Shown in pieces: positions 53,067-64,000 of a stretch of DNA of 64,000 nt (its first letter is position 1; every line of letters begins with the position of its first letter). Below the pieces are notes generated by a model. That model was not told the DNA's origin. It was given only the letters and a program-made list of their open reading frames with translations, and ran no database searches. The DNA comes from Gremmenia infestans. Lineage: Eukaryota; Ascomycota; Leotiomycetes; Helotiales; Hamatocanthoscyphaceae. The stretch covers positions 558,001-622,000 of the forward strand of contig JAFEVB010000008.1 in the NCBI GenBank assembly GCA_032629725.1, written 5' to 3'. A program made the position numbers and the translations under genes.

Positions 53067-54971
53067 CCTCCTCGCTCACTCCCCCATTCGCTTTCTCTGA
53101 ACGAGGCTTTCGGCAGCTGGATTGAAATCGCCCCCAATAATCCCAAAGGCGTCGCAGGTGGAAAAGAGGAAGAGGCGTACGTATGCGTATTGAATACCTA
53201 GGTGGGTAGGTAAGGTAGGCAACTACCGCATTCTGGGGTTTCTTCATTGCAATTCTACCTAGGTATTCAAGCACGATTCGCACTTTAAACTGGCACTTCA
53301 AGTCGGCCTTGACCGGGCGACCCGTACATAGACTCATATCAACGGGCACTCACTCGTATTGATACAGTATCAGAGCAGTTTGGCATCCATAGCTGAGGTT
53401 ATACCGAGAAATGCGTCTTTCAGCGCCATCCCCGCCGCTCAAGCACCAAGCCACGAAGTCCTCCATCCTCAATTCTGCTTCGCCAACATGTGAATCGACG
53501 GGGTGTTGATCTGCCACTTGTGCCTGAGGCTGCTATAGAATTATCGCTGTTACCTAGATATAGAGGTAGATACTCGAGTAGGTATGGTATTCTGGCTGTT
53601 GAGAATGCTTTCGATGCTTTCACGTTCCACGCATCGTATCCATCCTGGATATCATAGCCAAGGCTTAGCGCTATGGTCACACGCGTTGAGCCTCGTGTGG
53701 CAAATTGTAAGCGCTGCAATTCACCACTTTCGGGTATGAAATGCGGGGCAGCGCTTCTCAGCCGCGCACTACCCAACCCTCCCTTCCTTACCTTACCCCA
53801 CGCCTTGTTGTATCTTTGCTCGCACTGATCATATCATATATTCCGAGTACTTTCATTGCTTTTCCCTGCTCTGCGCCGTTTCGTTTATACCAACCAGCCT
53901 CAGGTACAGGTTCTGCATGATCTATGAGTCTTGCATAGTTGACCTGATACTACCGAAGTCGTATCATACCATCTCCCGTCAAGCGGATTTTCTCCACACT
54001 GCCTTTTATGATACTGAGGATACCACGATGGGTTTGCGTATATGGGTCTTTATATGGTTTCATAGTAAAATTTCACTTTGAAACTTCTAAAAATGGCCGT
54101 CAGCAGGAACCGAAAATAACCCCAAGGTTCCCCATATAGCTTCAACCGGCCCTGGTCTCCACTCAAAGTTAAGGAACCCACATTTCAAGCGAATAACCCC
54201 ACTTGGAATTTCCTTTTGGTCCTTTCCATCCTTTCTTTCAACTCAGCCGTATAGCACTTGCCTGGTTCCTCATCCTGACCAGATAGTGGCCATCACCCAA
54301 GCAAACTCTCATCCTCGTCGACACGCACAACCTAAACTCTGCTTTGGTGTCGGATCAAAGCGTGGGATGTGAACGCGTTAGTTCCTCCTCAGGCGTTGGG
54401 CTGAAGAGCTATAGTTGCCTTAATCAGGCCTGAAGCAAGTTGTCCTGGCTGTCACAAATCTTCTTCGTTCACTCCTCCTTCGTTTCCTTTGTCCCATCTT
54501 GTCCCCTTCCTCGCCAGTAACTTACCAGCTTTGCCACTTTCGCTTTCGTTGTGACCCATATCTTCGGACATAATTCATGATACTCACGCGTATACCATGT
54601 CCATTGGCTTGTACACCTCGCCGCACTGCCTCTGTCAGTAACAAATATGTTCCTCAAGGTTAGATCAGGCAATCTGCTTTGTTTGAGAGTTCTCTGCATT
54701 GCTTTGCTATATATTATGAATTCCCCTCCCGCTTCTATGCCAGCATAATCTTGCACAAGTAGAACATCAAGCAATCTCCTCCATTCAAGTCAAAAGCGTA
54801 TTACCTTTAGTCTTTGCGGCTCGACCATTATCTCGGTAACCACTCCACTCTTAAATCTAAGTAGCCAACCGTCTCGCCTTTCCCACGAATACCATCCAAC
54901 TCGGTTCGAAGAGTAGCGTCAGTTCCGAAAATATTCCCAGACCCAAAAGAGCATTCATATCAGCCGAAGCT

Positions 54972-55795
54972 ATGTCATCCGGACGTCATGGTCAGGGTCA
55001 TGGAAAACGCTCGCACCATAGCTCCAGCAGCAGAGGATCTCGTCGAGGAACGCAAGTGAGTCACGGTCTAATCTTCGTAATTTGCCCTATCCTTACACTC
55101 AATACCCCTTCTCAAAATGCTTCGAGTCTCTGTTTTTACAGCACTTCGTGAAAATGTGATATCAAGTCAACCTCAAGCCAATTCATAAATTGCCACTAGT
55201 CGAAGGCCCTTTCTTTTCCACCTACTAACTAACATCTACAAAGCAGAGTACTGCCCAGCTCATCGACTCTCTAAACACGCACCGCATCAATACGCTGACC
55301 GAGCTCCGCCGTATTGAGCGCGTTGCTGCTGAGTGTACCGAAGAAGAAGACCAGCAAGCATTCCAAGGCCCTATGACTTCCGCCTGGACCTACTACGTGA
55401 CCTCACACCAAATGCTGAACGAGCTTCGCAACTTGACCAGAAACTACCCATTCAGCAGAGATGCCCTTGATGATGCGAAGTGGAGGGTTAGCAATGATCC
55501 TGAGAGCAACCGCAGCTGGAATTATGCATGGCTGGTACTCATCAAACTCAAGGACGAGTAAGTCCACTAGCCAGAGAATCCAATATGTGTAAATTTAGAA
55601 CTGACATCTAGACACAGTCAAATTATTGATTCCTACGCCATAATAGAATCTGCAAAACCGGAAATGTGGGGGGGGCGCATTCCAGAAGCCGAGGAGGCCC
55701 AGCAGCTAGCCGACTGTCTGGCTTGGGAGTGGCACGAGGCACTCGAACAGATGCTGCGGCATTGGGAGAATCCTCCTACAACTACCGGATTTTGA
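54972..55795 (+). CDS. hypothetical helical protein, three exons, 192 aa
   Basis: Exons 54972-55055, 55247-55557 and 55612-55795 give 192 residues. The ATG at 54972 opens a His/Ser/Arg-rich leader (MSSGRHGQGHGKRSHHSSSS). Intron 1 (GTGAGT...GCAG, 191 nt) ends in tandem AAGCAG acceptors, both in frame, so two products differing by one Gln are possible. Intron 2 (GTAAGT...TCTAG) is phase 2. The rest is an amphipathic helical protein (LNTHRINTLTELRRIERVAA, SAWTYYVTSHQMLNELRNL, LADCLAWEWHEALEQML) with many Trp. There is no signal peptide or membrane helix. Exon 3 contains eight consecutive G (55668-55675). I do not recognise the family. Confidence 0.7.
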
Positions 55796-56700
55796 TCCTT
55801 TCATGAACCTTTATTACATGCCAAAACCAACGCCCCGTTGGGGGCAAAATCCTTCTCATCCTTGGCGCTCAATGTTAGATGAATGATGACGGTCTTTATT
55901 TTTGGCAGTAGGAATATATACAAAACTTACATAGATTAGGAGTGGAGGAGCAGAAGGAAAGGTCGGCAATGTTGGATTTCTTTCTCCACCTTTTCTTTTC
56001 CTATCATTTCTCCTTTCCTTTCCTTTCCATTCAGCATAAATTACTTATTTAGCGAAGACTGCGATTCCGAACGATAGACTTTCTTTTAAGCAGTCAAGAG
56101 ACTGAGGATTATGTACAAGTACCAATAAGATTTGATTTCCCTCATGCACGTCGCGGTCAGCTGAATAGGGAGGTGTACTGTAGAGAAGTGATTCCCTTGA
56201 AGTAAGTGGTTCATTCATTCCTGCTCTTGTTTACCTGTGAATGATACTACCCCATCATCTCCATACCCTTAGCTTGCATCCTAGGCATACTTCTATATTC
56301 TCCAGCCAAGCCTCTGGATCCATCAGGCTTCCACTATACCGCTATCACCAATCTGGGTCCGGATCCCATCACCAACGTTGACTCTAATCTAGCTAGGAAC
56401 CTTTCTTTCTTCCTTCCTTTCCATACCATCTGCTAAATGATAGACAAATCCTGGATGCATGCGAGAATTATATTAATCCATAATCAACCTCCCCTTCCTC
56501 ATAAATCCTAACCTCAAACAAAGTATTGATTTGATTAATTGCATTTCATATAGTATATGATTCCTAAATACCGATCAGAAATGTTACTGTACAGATATCA
56601 CTCGCTAAGCACACGAGGTACTAGACAAGACATATGTAAATTTACCTACCTGCTTGCTGTTTATTCTTCGGCGAGTCGAGAGATTCTATTCTGTGTAATT

Positions 56701-56719
56701 TTATCTATCTATCTATCTA
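56701..56719. repeat. (TATC)n microsatellite
   Basis: Almost five TATC units; a second short (TATC)n lies near 56827-56838. Confidence 0.85.
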
Positions 56720-56926
56720 CTGTACGTATACTCAGGTATTCATATATATATATACATCCTTTAACCCATACCATATATATACAGGCAGCGCGAATCCTCA
56801 AAGCGAGTCGAGAATTATTTTTCTGTCTATCTATCTATGTATGCCGCGACCCATCTTCCCAGCGAGGTAGCTAGCTAGCTCCTCTTTCTTCATTCCATGT
56901 TTCGCGGCGCGTGATCGGGGTAGCGC

Positions 56927-57000
56927 GTATTGTATTGTATTGTATTGCACGTATAATACTGCTGCAAAGACGGACGCATGTATGTATGTATGTGTGTATG
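56927..57000. repeat. (GTATT)n and (ATGT)n microsatellites
   Basis: Four GTATT units (56927-56947), then after 30 bp several ATGT/GTGT units (56977-57000). Confidence 0.85.
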
Positions 57001-57110
57001 TAGAGGTAGATTACCTATTACACGTAATCTTACGTACCAGAAGTAATACTTATTTATACAAGCCTACCCTACTCATCTCATGCCCATGACTCGAGAGCTG
57101 CGACTCCCTC

Positions 57111-57160
57111 CTTTACTTTACTTTACCTTGCCTTGCCTTGCCTTGCCTTGCCTTGCCTTG
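57111..57160. repeat. (TTTAC)n-(CCTTG)7 compound microsatellite
   Basis: Three CTTTA-type units merge into seven perfect CCTTG units (57126-57160). Confidence 0.9.
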
Positions 57161-57257
57161 TCACAATACTCGAGGATCCGGAAGCTGGCTGAGGTTCAAA
57201 AAAATAACAATAAAAAGATAGATAGATATCTACGCTCCATCCACAGCAGTCTGTCTA

Positions 57258-57304
57258 CCCTGCCCCGCCCCGCCCCGCCCCGCCCTGCCCTGTCTGTCTG
57301 TCTA
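57258..57304. repeat. (CCCCG/CCCTG)n-(TCTG)n compound repeat
   Basis: CCCTG, four CCCCG-type units, two CCCTG units and then three TCTG units. Very GC-rich on one strand. Confidence 0.85.
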
Positions 57305-57790
57305 GATGAAGATTGCATTCAAATTTTTCATTGTGGATGGATCAAGCAAGGCAGCACAGCAAAGCATGCATCTCGTTTATACTATATGACCGATAGTTGG
57401 GAATGCGCGGGCGACGTCTTCCACTGCAAACAAGCAAGCAAGTGAGGTAATCGTTTCTTTGCGAATAGTCTGCGAATGGTCGAGCTTTGCGAGTCAGTAG
57501 AGTAGAGTAGAGTAGTGGATGAAGAAGAATAATATAAAAAAAATCGGTGAACGAGCGAGCGAAAGGCATTGAAGTAGTGAGGACCATTCGCGTAGTTCAT
57601 TTGAGGTAAGGATTACGAGTGAGTGACTTTCAGACACTTGTTTTAAGGAAGGATTCCTAGAGGAAATTGACAAGTATTTGAAATTATTGGAATTAGGGAA
57701 AAAATACATTATTCTAACTTGTACTAGTGACTATACGCCCGAAACATCATAGGAAGGTAGGAAGGTACTGTAGGTAGGTATGGCAGAGGG

Positions 57791-57808
57791 CACGGCACGG
57801 CACGGCAC
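57791..57808. repeat. (CACGG)n repeat
   Basis: Three and a half CACGG units, 220 bp beyond the fasciclin gene stop. Confidence 0.8.
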
Positions 57809-58026
57809 ATTTCCTCTAGAGCTCAATATTACGCCATAAAAGGGTATGCTAGCTAGCAAGCAACTCGTACGCCTCCCAAGACATCCGAAAATATGAACAG
57901 TGCCTATACCCCGTCGCTTATTTGTCGTCAGCTCAAAACAACAGTGACTTGACTCTAACCAATTAACGCCAGCATATACTCCGTACAGAAGCTATATAAA
58001 TTAGTACGTATCATCAAACTCCGATC

Positions 58027-59641
58027 CTAGATTATCATAACCGCTCCTCCTAGCGCAACCATCAAGCCCGCAGCATGGAAGCCCGTCTCTCTCGCCATAG
58101 CGGCCGCGACCGCCTTACTACTGCTCGTTTTAACGCTCGAACTCTTGGAGCCCGCACCGCTCGTCGCTTTCGTACCTGCGCCTCCCACCACGGACCCGCT
58201 ACCACTGGCGACAGAGCTCGAGGTCACGGGACAGCTGGACGTGCAAGGTATAGCGGTTGTGAAGGGCAGCGTGCTATATGAAGATGCGGATGCGAACACG
58301 GCACCTTGTTGCGCAATCGCCGGGTTTGGCTGCGCGCCTGGGCCCTGCGGGTTCAACACGTTGTCGATTACGTGGATGACGCCGTTGGCGCAGAGGAGGT
58401 CTGCTTGGACGACTGCTGCCGAGTTGACGTACATGTTATTGCCGCTGTGGAGGATGGTGACGTTTCCTCCTTGTTGGGTGGAGAATTTTGTGCCGTTGGT
58501 CAGGTCGGTTGAGTAGGCTACTTGGCCAGGGAGAAGATGATAGTCAAGGACGCTGCCGAGCGCCTCGACGGTCATGTTTGCAATGGCGGGACCCAGATTT
58601 TGGAAAGCATTGTTGTTAGGCACGAATATTGTGCTGTTTGCGGCGGTCGAGAAGTTTTCTAGCTTCTTCGACTGGTAGAGGGCGCCCTCGAAGGATGTCA
58701 GATTGAAGGGAGCGAGGGTTCCGGTAAGGTTTGATGGAGGGATCAACAGAGAGTCGATGACCTGAACTACTCCACCAGTGAATTTGAGGTCCTAGAACTT
58801 GTCAGCTATCGGATTCTTGGCCAGACAGGGGGGTTTGGAAAACACTCACTGCTTGTGTCAATGTACATCTGTTTCCCAGCCCACTAACAAACACCACCAC
58901 ATCACCAGATTGCTTAACATTCTGCACCCTCTGTCCCCCACTGATATTGCTGTATGCCTCATTCGTCAACAAGGTTGGGATGAACACGGAATCGCCAGGA
59001 ATTAGTTCAGCAGCTGTCCGTGACCCTTGCAAAATATGATACTCCAGGACATTCGTGATAACATCTTGGTCATTGTCGCTGAACGCTTTATTGAGCTCAG
59101 TGTAGGGAATTTTATTAAAGGCATCATTGTTCGGTGCGAGAATCTGGCCAAGTTCAATCAGTTCCAGATACTGTAAAAAGGTTAGGGTACGTACCGTAAC
59201 ACCCTGAGTTGATGGTAATTGCAATAAAATTTGAGGATATTTCTGTTGGGTGACAAGTCAGTTTCCACTCCTGCAATATTCCAATTCATTCCCGCACGCA
59301 GTCTTCGGGCAAAGTAGACCAGAACACAGCAAATATTGGCTCCAGAACGATCCACCCGCTCGTGAGACCATATCGGAAGCTCATCCAGAATCATTGAAAT
59401 TACGGTATCTGTAGAAATGAGACTGCGGTCCCAATTCTGTCCAACTCCAACTCCAATGAACAATATTTTCGTCCAGTAACAACACTATACGTACCTGAAT
59501 CAAGCCGTAAAAAGTGGTCAGGTTCTTTTGCCCCGAAAGCAAAGTGCCCAGGTCCGTCAATGAGCCCGTTTGCGCATTCGTCCCAGCCACGGCGAATGCA
59601 AAAGCCGCCACGGCAACATGGCTCCAACTCTGGCTTCTCAT
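58027..59641 (-). CDS. GPI-anchored protein with two fasciclin (FAS1) domains
   Basis: Three exons: 59641-59495, 59170-58850 and 58791-58027, giving 410 residues. Both introns are phase 0 (GTACGT...TTACAG, and GTGAGT...TTCTAG). A signal peptide covers about residues 1-23 (VAVAAFAFAVAGTNA). FAS1 domain 1 has ILAPNNDAFNKIP and VLEYHILQG; domain 2 has IFVPNNNAFQNLGP and VLDYHLLPG, with H2-type ends VIHVIDNVLNP. N-glycosylation sites are frequent (NLTG, NLTS, NMTV). A Ser/Thr-rich stalk of about 70 residues leads to a hydrophobic tail (AAGLMVALGGAVMII), the GPI-attachment layout. It probably acts in cell-wall adhesion or cell-surface contacts. Confidence 0.9.
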
Positions 59642-60126
59642 TTCAGAGGGATCTCTCGACAGCAGGAAATAGGTATAGGTATTGGAATGGAAAGAAGGAT
59701 GAAAAGGAAGATTGAGCAGTAGCGAGATAAAATAAATAGCGACAGGAATGGATGCAATTACTGAATCCAGAGACAAGCAAAAACGAGCATGGACAGTACG
59801 AGTACTTAGGATTGATTATACGATGGAAAGGAGGAAGAGATGCAGCTTCACAAGCGCTCTGAGGGGAACTTTTTTACTCCTAGCTCCGGAGGTACATATA
59901 AACGTTTGACCTAGCATGGTTGGCTCGGTGTGGTTTGGTCTGGCTTGGCATAAACCGCTGAGAGAGGTTGGGGTCGTATTCATGGGTGTAGGAGGGGAGG
60001 GTATTCCTAGGACATGGGGTGGATGTGATGGGGGGCAGAGAACGGGCAGGGCTAGTTAAAGCAAGCTAAGTACTCGTACTGTAATTGCAGCTGCTAGCAG
60101 GGTTTCATTTGCATGCACAGCACACC

Positions 60127-60153
60127 ACCCTGCCCTGCCCTGTCCTGCCCTGC
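60127..60153. repeat. (CCCTG)n pentanucleotide tract
   Basis: About five CCCTG-type units with one variant; the third such tract in the last 12 kb. Confidence 0.8.
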
Positions 60154-60330
60154 CCACACTACAGAACTACCAGTAGCTGCTACGCTACGGCTCGCGAACC
60201 TGGTCCGTGAGCGAAACGGGAGCTCCCCCTCCTTCCTTGTGGAGATCTTCCGAAGAAATACGAGGTTGGTCGAGTGAGCTACTGTACAGAAACCATAAAA
60301 CTATCTAATCTACCTTGGCCAAGGTAAGGC

Positions 60331-60344
60331 ACGGAGTATTCCGT
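60331..60344. repeat. perfect short palindrome with CGGAG core
   Basis: ACGGA-GTAT-TCCGT: 5-bp perfect arms with a 4-bp loop, of the same word family as the dispersed TACGGAG hairpins. Confidence 0.6.
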
Positions 60345-61310
60345 ATAGTATTCTCTCCGCCCGGCATGCTGCCATGCATGCAAGCGTCGGTCGGTAGCTG
60401 AAGGTTATATCTATCGTCTTGGGAGATCGGAATCTTCATTCTAATAGAAATTAGCACGACTCATCGAGTAGGACTTGTGCACCTTGGGTTATTAGCCACG
60501 GAAAACTCACGTTTCTCGCCACTTCTGCCAAGTGCTATTGCTTTAGTTGTAAAGACCTAAAAACTAGAGGCACATGTCTAGACAAACTACTGATATAATC
60601 TAGCAACTCGGCCCGACGAATAAATAGGCCTATAGTAAGAAACTACTGTACAAACTAGGTGTATTTGTCGGAAACTCCGTTTTAAGCCTCACTCACCTCT
60701 CTAGGCACCTGCGAGGCTATGAATGCCCTCAAGTGCCTGCCCACAAAGGTATGTCAGTCAATAACAGCGAGCTTGGAATACATCCTTTCCCACGCCCTTT
60801 CTTTCCACGCGAATCCCAGCCGCCAAAAAGGGGCATTCTAAATACCATCATCCTCTTCCGATCCCGATCCCGATCCCGATACCGTATCTCTGGGCGTACT
60901 ATATCTGTAATAACTTCCGACTTGAGATGAGCCAGCCAATAATCTAAACTCACTGATCACCGTACCACCTCTGTGCAATAATCGATATATCAAATTTGAT
61001 CAACCCTTCACCAATTACAATATTTTGTACCACGATGCATACCTACATGCCATTATATTACTTCCCTCATAGTAGCTTCCTAGTGGTTCCCACTAGAACG
61101 GAACCAATATCTGCATACTGTACTGGACCCCGTAATCGTATACAGTACGGAGGAGTATACAGTACGCCTGCATGTAAGCCATGCCCGCATCGCATCGCAT
61201 TGCATATCATGACATATCATAACATATCATATCTATCTGCATATCTGTTTCCGTGCATTTCAATATCAGGCATTCATTTTCCATCAACGCAAAGTAAAAT
61301 GAAGTAAACA

Positions 61311-61333
61311 TCTTTCTTTCTTTCTTTCTTTCT
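61311..61333. repeat. (TTTC)n microsatellite
   Basis: Nearly six TTTC units. Confidence 0.85.
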
Positions 61334-61785
61334 CGTGCATTGCATCGCATTGCGTGCCTTTGTTTATTCAGCTGTGACGGATCCACAGAGGTGGAGATAA
61401 GCTTGTATATTGTACTGTACATGCACGAACGAACGAACTATGACAAAAGATTCCGGCTTTCTTTTCGTTGTGTCGTGATTTCACGTACGTACATTTACTT
61501 ATGAACTGAACTTACGTATACAGTATACAGTATACAGTAATCATCCCGGGAATAATAATATTCAGTTACAAAGCACAGTACAGTACAGGACAGTACGCAA
61601 ATCAAAGCAGTCCGCTTCATTATATGATGAATAAACTACTTGAGTACAGGAAAGTTTATATTCGCGAAAAACAAAACAAAACACCCCCGTTTCATCTCCA
61701 GCCCTCTCACGCGAGACCGTCCACATCCACATCCACATCCCACGCTGTAGAATGTGGGGATGGATGGGTGGATGGATGGAGGGCT

Positions 61786-61825
61786 GAAAAAGAAAAAATA
61801 GAAAAGAAAAAGAAAAAGAAAAAAT
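61786..61825. repeat. A-rich (AAAAAG)n tract
   Basis: A 40-bp purine tract of AAAAAG-type units, close to (CCACAT)n and (GGAT)n tracts at 61717-61776. Confidence 0.8.
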
Positions 61826-62583
61826 GTCTTTCCTTTAATGCATGAACCAGCAGAAAGATAAGGACTGGTTCGTGCATCAATCCACCTGAGAATCGCCACG
61901 GAAACACGTTTCTATCTATCAGCCGCAAGGATACCGCCCCGCCTCGGTGTGACCTGTGAGTTTTCTGTTCATGTAGTGGCGTATTGAGGTGAGATGTCTC
62001 AGCCCTCGACCGTTTCGGTTCCTCCTTTGCAATGTGCATGTTTCGAGGACCTACAGGTCACGTACTATACGCCGCTACCATGTCACATCTAAGTTATAGG
62101 GCTTGTATAGTAGCGAGACTCAAGATTGTTGTGTACGGTATTAATTTGATACTGTATAGTGATCGTATAATAAAGAAATTCGTAAACCTCTCGGATCATA
62201 TCAGAAAGAGGTGGGGAAATACGGACGTGACATCCCTATTTCCAAATGTCCAAGCCTGAAAGCTTGTGAAACTCCTTTGATCAGTACCATCTATATCGCA
62301 AACTCCGCCCAAAGAAATGAGTGTGTATAATAGTATGATGTATGTCCAGAGAGCAAAAACCAGCATGCTTGCTTAGATTGCTCACAATATCTTGCCTCGA
62401 TGAATGTATCTTCCGTCGCGTCAAATCCGAATCCCGCCCAAATCAGCAGCACTTATGTTTTTCTTTCTTTCACCCTCCATTAACAATTAACTCAAGTCGT
62501 ATATCCAAATTAGCAGATCTCCATATACAGATCCTGAGTCCGCATTTAAATGCAAAAATCCCCAATTTATTGGTGCGGTGTGT

Positions 62584-63973
62584 TTACCAAGAGAAGGTCA
62601 TCAAGGCTGGGTTCAGTGCGAGAGGCAAAAGCAGGTGGCTGACGGTGACAGTCGCCATGGGGAGAATGGCGATGAAGTCCTTGATCTGCCAGTCGTAAGG
62701 TACGAACGGCGCAGTGGCGAGGACGATCATGCCAACAATTCCGACGATAGAGAAGATCATGGAGAACTTGAACTTCTTCAGAACTTTGGGAACTTCAATG
62801 AAGAAATTACTGAATTCGGCTTCCTTGGAAGTAGAACCCCAGGTCATATTAATCTCGAACATGTGCGAAAGCAAAGCTTGCGATACATGCAGCGAAAGAC
62901 CACCCAAGAATATAGCCAGCATGATGGTCCATTTGAAGTTTTCGAAGAGCGCATAGCCAAGACTCCTCTCGCCAGTTCTATATCTCAGGACGGCAAGAGC
63001 AATATTTCCGAGACCGTTGAACACGATGATAATAGAGAACCACACTTTCCATGAGTCCACGTAGTATTTGTCCAAATAACCGTTGAACCAACCGACGGCG
63101 AAGTAATTGGCAGTTGTCATGATCCAGGCAGCGCCAATAGCGTAATAAGTTCCAATGTAGGAGATGATGGTGATCTTGGATGTGAAACGAATGTTGGAGA
63201 ACAAGAATCTGCGGAAGAGAGGGGTAAATGGACCCTTGTAAATCCATTTGCGGATTGGGTAGAACAGAAGCTCATTACAACCGTAGGCATATTTCTCCCA
63301 GCGAGCCAATTCATCATACACTGTAAGCGACACTCCCTCTTTGAATCCATCTCCAGCCCAGGCTGCTAGACGGATTGTGTAGCCATTGACTTGAAGACGG
63401 AGAGACATATCGAAATCTTCGGACACGTGGGACTCGGACCAGAATTTTTCATATCCATCCTCATCCTCATAGGAGATCTGTTGAATAGCGGACCACCGGA
63501 GTATAGCATTATGGCCGACGAAGGGCGCAACATCTCCGTTAGAAACAGTGTATCGGATTGCAGAATAGATCAGGTTTGTGAAGAAGGTGATGCCGTTTTC
63601 AAAGTAAGTGTTGACGACTTGCATGACACCAGATGAAAATTGCATGATACCAACTTCGGGCGACTGCTCCATTTCAGAACAGGCATCTAAGAGACAATCG
63701 GCAGGGACACGGGTGTCAGAATCAACTGCATTTTATCAGCGCCTGAAGTGTAAAAATGGTAGCCTAATGGTTCAGCATACTCAACAGGATGTAATCTCCA
63801 ACACGAATGTTACCGTCAGCCCAGGCACGACCATTCTCTTCGAGCGCTTCCTTCAGACATCGTTCGTACGCTTGAGCCTCGTCTGCCTGAGTCCAGTCGA
63901 CTGGTCGTTGAATTAAAGCTAACCTCTCTTCCACCATGCATGAAATGTGAAGCGCAAAGTTCATATTTGAAGC
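62584..63973 (-). CDS. family 2 glycosyltransferase, C-terminal part (runs off right edge)
   Basis: Exons 63973-63781 and 63725-62584 (phase 1 join, GTATGC...ATGCAG); more exons lie beyond the right edge. The visible 444 residues begin ASNMNFALHISCMVEERLAL. The catalytic parts of a GT2 polysaccharide synthase are clear: LLIDSDTRVP (DxD), FVGHNAILRW, HVSEDFDMSLRLQ (the acidic acceptor ED), and RWEKYAYGCNEL at the QxxRW position. After this come membrane helices (ISYIGTYYAIGAAWIMTTA, VWFSIIIVFNGLGNIALAV, TIMLAIFLGGLSLHV, IFSIVGIVGMIVLAT, FIAILPMATVTVSHLLL). The pattern resembles the fungal GT2 proteins needed for hyphal growth on surfaces in plant pathogens. The product polysaccharide is unknown. 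It looks intact to the window end. Confidence 0.85.
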
Positions 63974-64000
63974 CTATTTGGGAAAGGATTGTCAGTATTT

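Larger units (their letters stand above)
51841..54971. other. long gene-free, microsatellite-bearing stretch
   Basis: About 3.1 kb. Short frames show no domain. It has a (CAGGG)n tract near 52757-52777, (CCACAT)4 at 53043-53066, and several TAGGTAGG and ACCTAGGT words near 52490-52580 and 53200-53275. The last part should be the promoter of the gene at 54972. I cannot see a gene here. Confidence 0.5.
55796..58026. other. long gene-free, microsatellite-rich stretch
   Basis: About 2.2 kb, rich in simple repeats: TATC, TATTG, ATGT, TTTAC/CCTTG, CCCCG/CCCTG, AGAGT and CACGG tracts. Open frames here are products of these tracts. CTCCGTA lies at 57979-57985. No gene is supported. Confidence 0.6.
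59642..62583. other. long gene-free, microsatellite-rich stretch
   Basis: About 2.9 kb before the glycosyltransferase. It contains CCCTG tracts (60127-60153), (CCGATC)n (60858-60880), (TTTC)n (61311-61333), AACG and GTATACA tracts, (CCACAT)3 and a GA/AAAAG-rich tract. TACGGAG lies at 61146-61152 and a perfect ACGGA-GTAT-TCCGT palindrome near 60331-60344. No gene is supported. Confidence 0.6.

Noticed and set aside
56557..57709. Frames with Leu, Pro or Ala runs in 56.5-57.7 kb
   Set aside because: Created by pentanucleotide and tetranucleotide microsatellites.
58075..58516. Plus-strand Arg/Thr-rich frames over the fasciclin gene
   Set aside because: Antisense shadows of the GC-rich minus-strand exon.
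62578..63054. Plus-strand Asp/Glu-rich frame opposite the GT2 exon
   Set aside because: Antisense shadow; the minus-strand frame has clear catalytic motifs and membrane helices.

Overview
This is nuclear DNA of a filamentous ascomycete. Introns are short (about 45-110 nt in most genes, one near 250 nt) with GTNNGT-type donors and CTAAC-like branch points. The families are typical of Pezizomycotina: fungal rhodopsin/PTH11-like membrane proteins, 2EXR proteins, Rds1-type ferritin-like protein, Pmp20 peroxiredoxin and GPI fasciclin. A leotiomycete (Helotiales-like) is my best guess from protein style, but I cannot prove it. I see no bacterial, viral or plasmid segment, no CRISPR array, no rRNA and no convincing tRNA.

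Layout. 0.6-13 kb: mostly minus-strand genes (MAPEG protein, several small proteins of unknown function, a family 8 glycosyltransferase, a duplicated Cys/His-motif protein, an Mpv17/Sym1-type membrane protein). 13-16 kb: a basic/proline-rich nuclear-looking protein with four regularly spaced sumoylation-type motifs, and a small conserved 96-residue protein whose first exon is only 9 nt. 16.5-20 kb: three tandem 2EXR genes, all disrupted. 20-22.8 kb: no gene. 22.8-31.2 kb: a large C2H2 zinc-finger protein (minus) and EFR3, the plasma-membrane anchor of PI 4-kinase (plus). 31-34.4 kb: gene-free DNA with inverted repeats. 34.4-38.9 kb: two convergent seven-helix fungal rhodopsin/PTH11-like genes, each reconstructed from 5-6 exons. 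40-45 kb: a type II acyl-CoA thioesterase, a zinc-ribbon protein and a Pmp20 peroxiredoxin ending in AKL. 45.7-47.4 kb: two head-to-head zinc-ribbon genes. 48-52 kb: an MFS transporter and a secreted Rds1/ferritin-like protein. 55-64 kb: a small unknown protein, a GPI-anchored two-domain fasciclin protein and a family 2 glycosyltransferase that runs off the right edge. These last genes sit in long, microsatellite-rich intergenic DNA.

Most genes look like independent housekeeping, cell-surface or membrane functions and not one pathway. The most unusual content is (i) repeated small Cys-rich proteins sharing C-x2-C-G-H-x2-C-x2-C, (ii) the decayed 2EXR array, (iii) short intergenic hairpins built from TACGGAG/CTCCGTA and ACCTAGGT words, and (iv) the SUMO-motif protein. 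I did not find a clearly new multi-gene system. Exon structures were deduced by eye from splice signals and reading-frame continuity. Several real genes start at an ATG inside a longer open frame.
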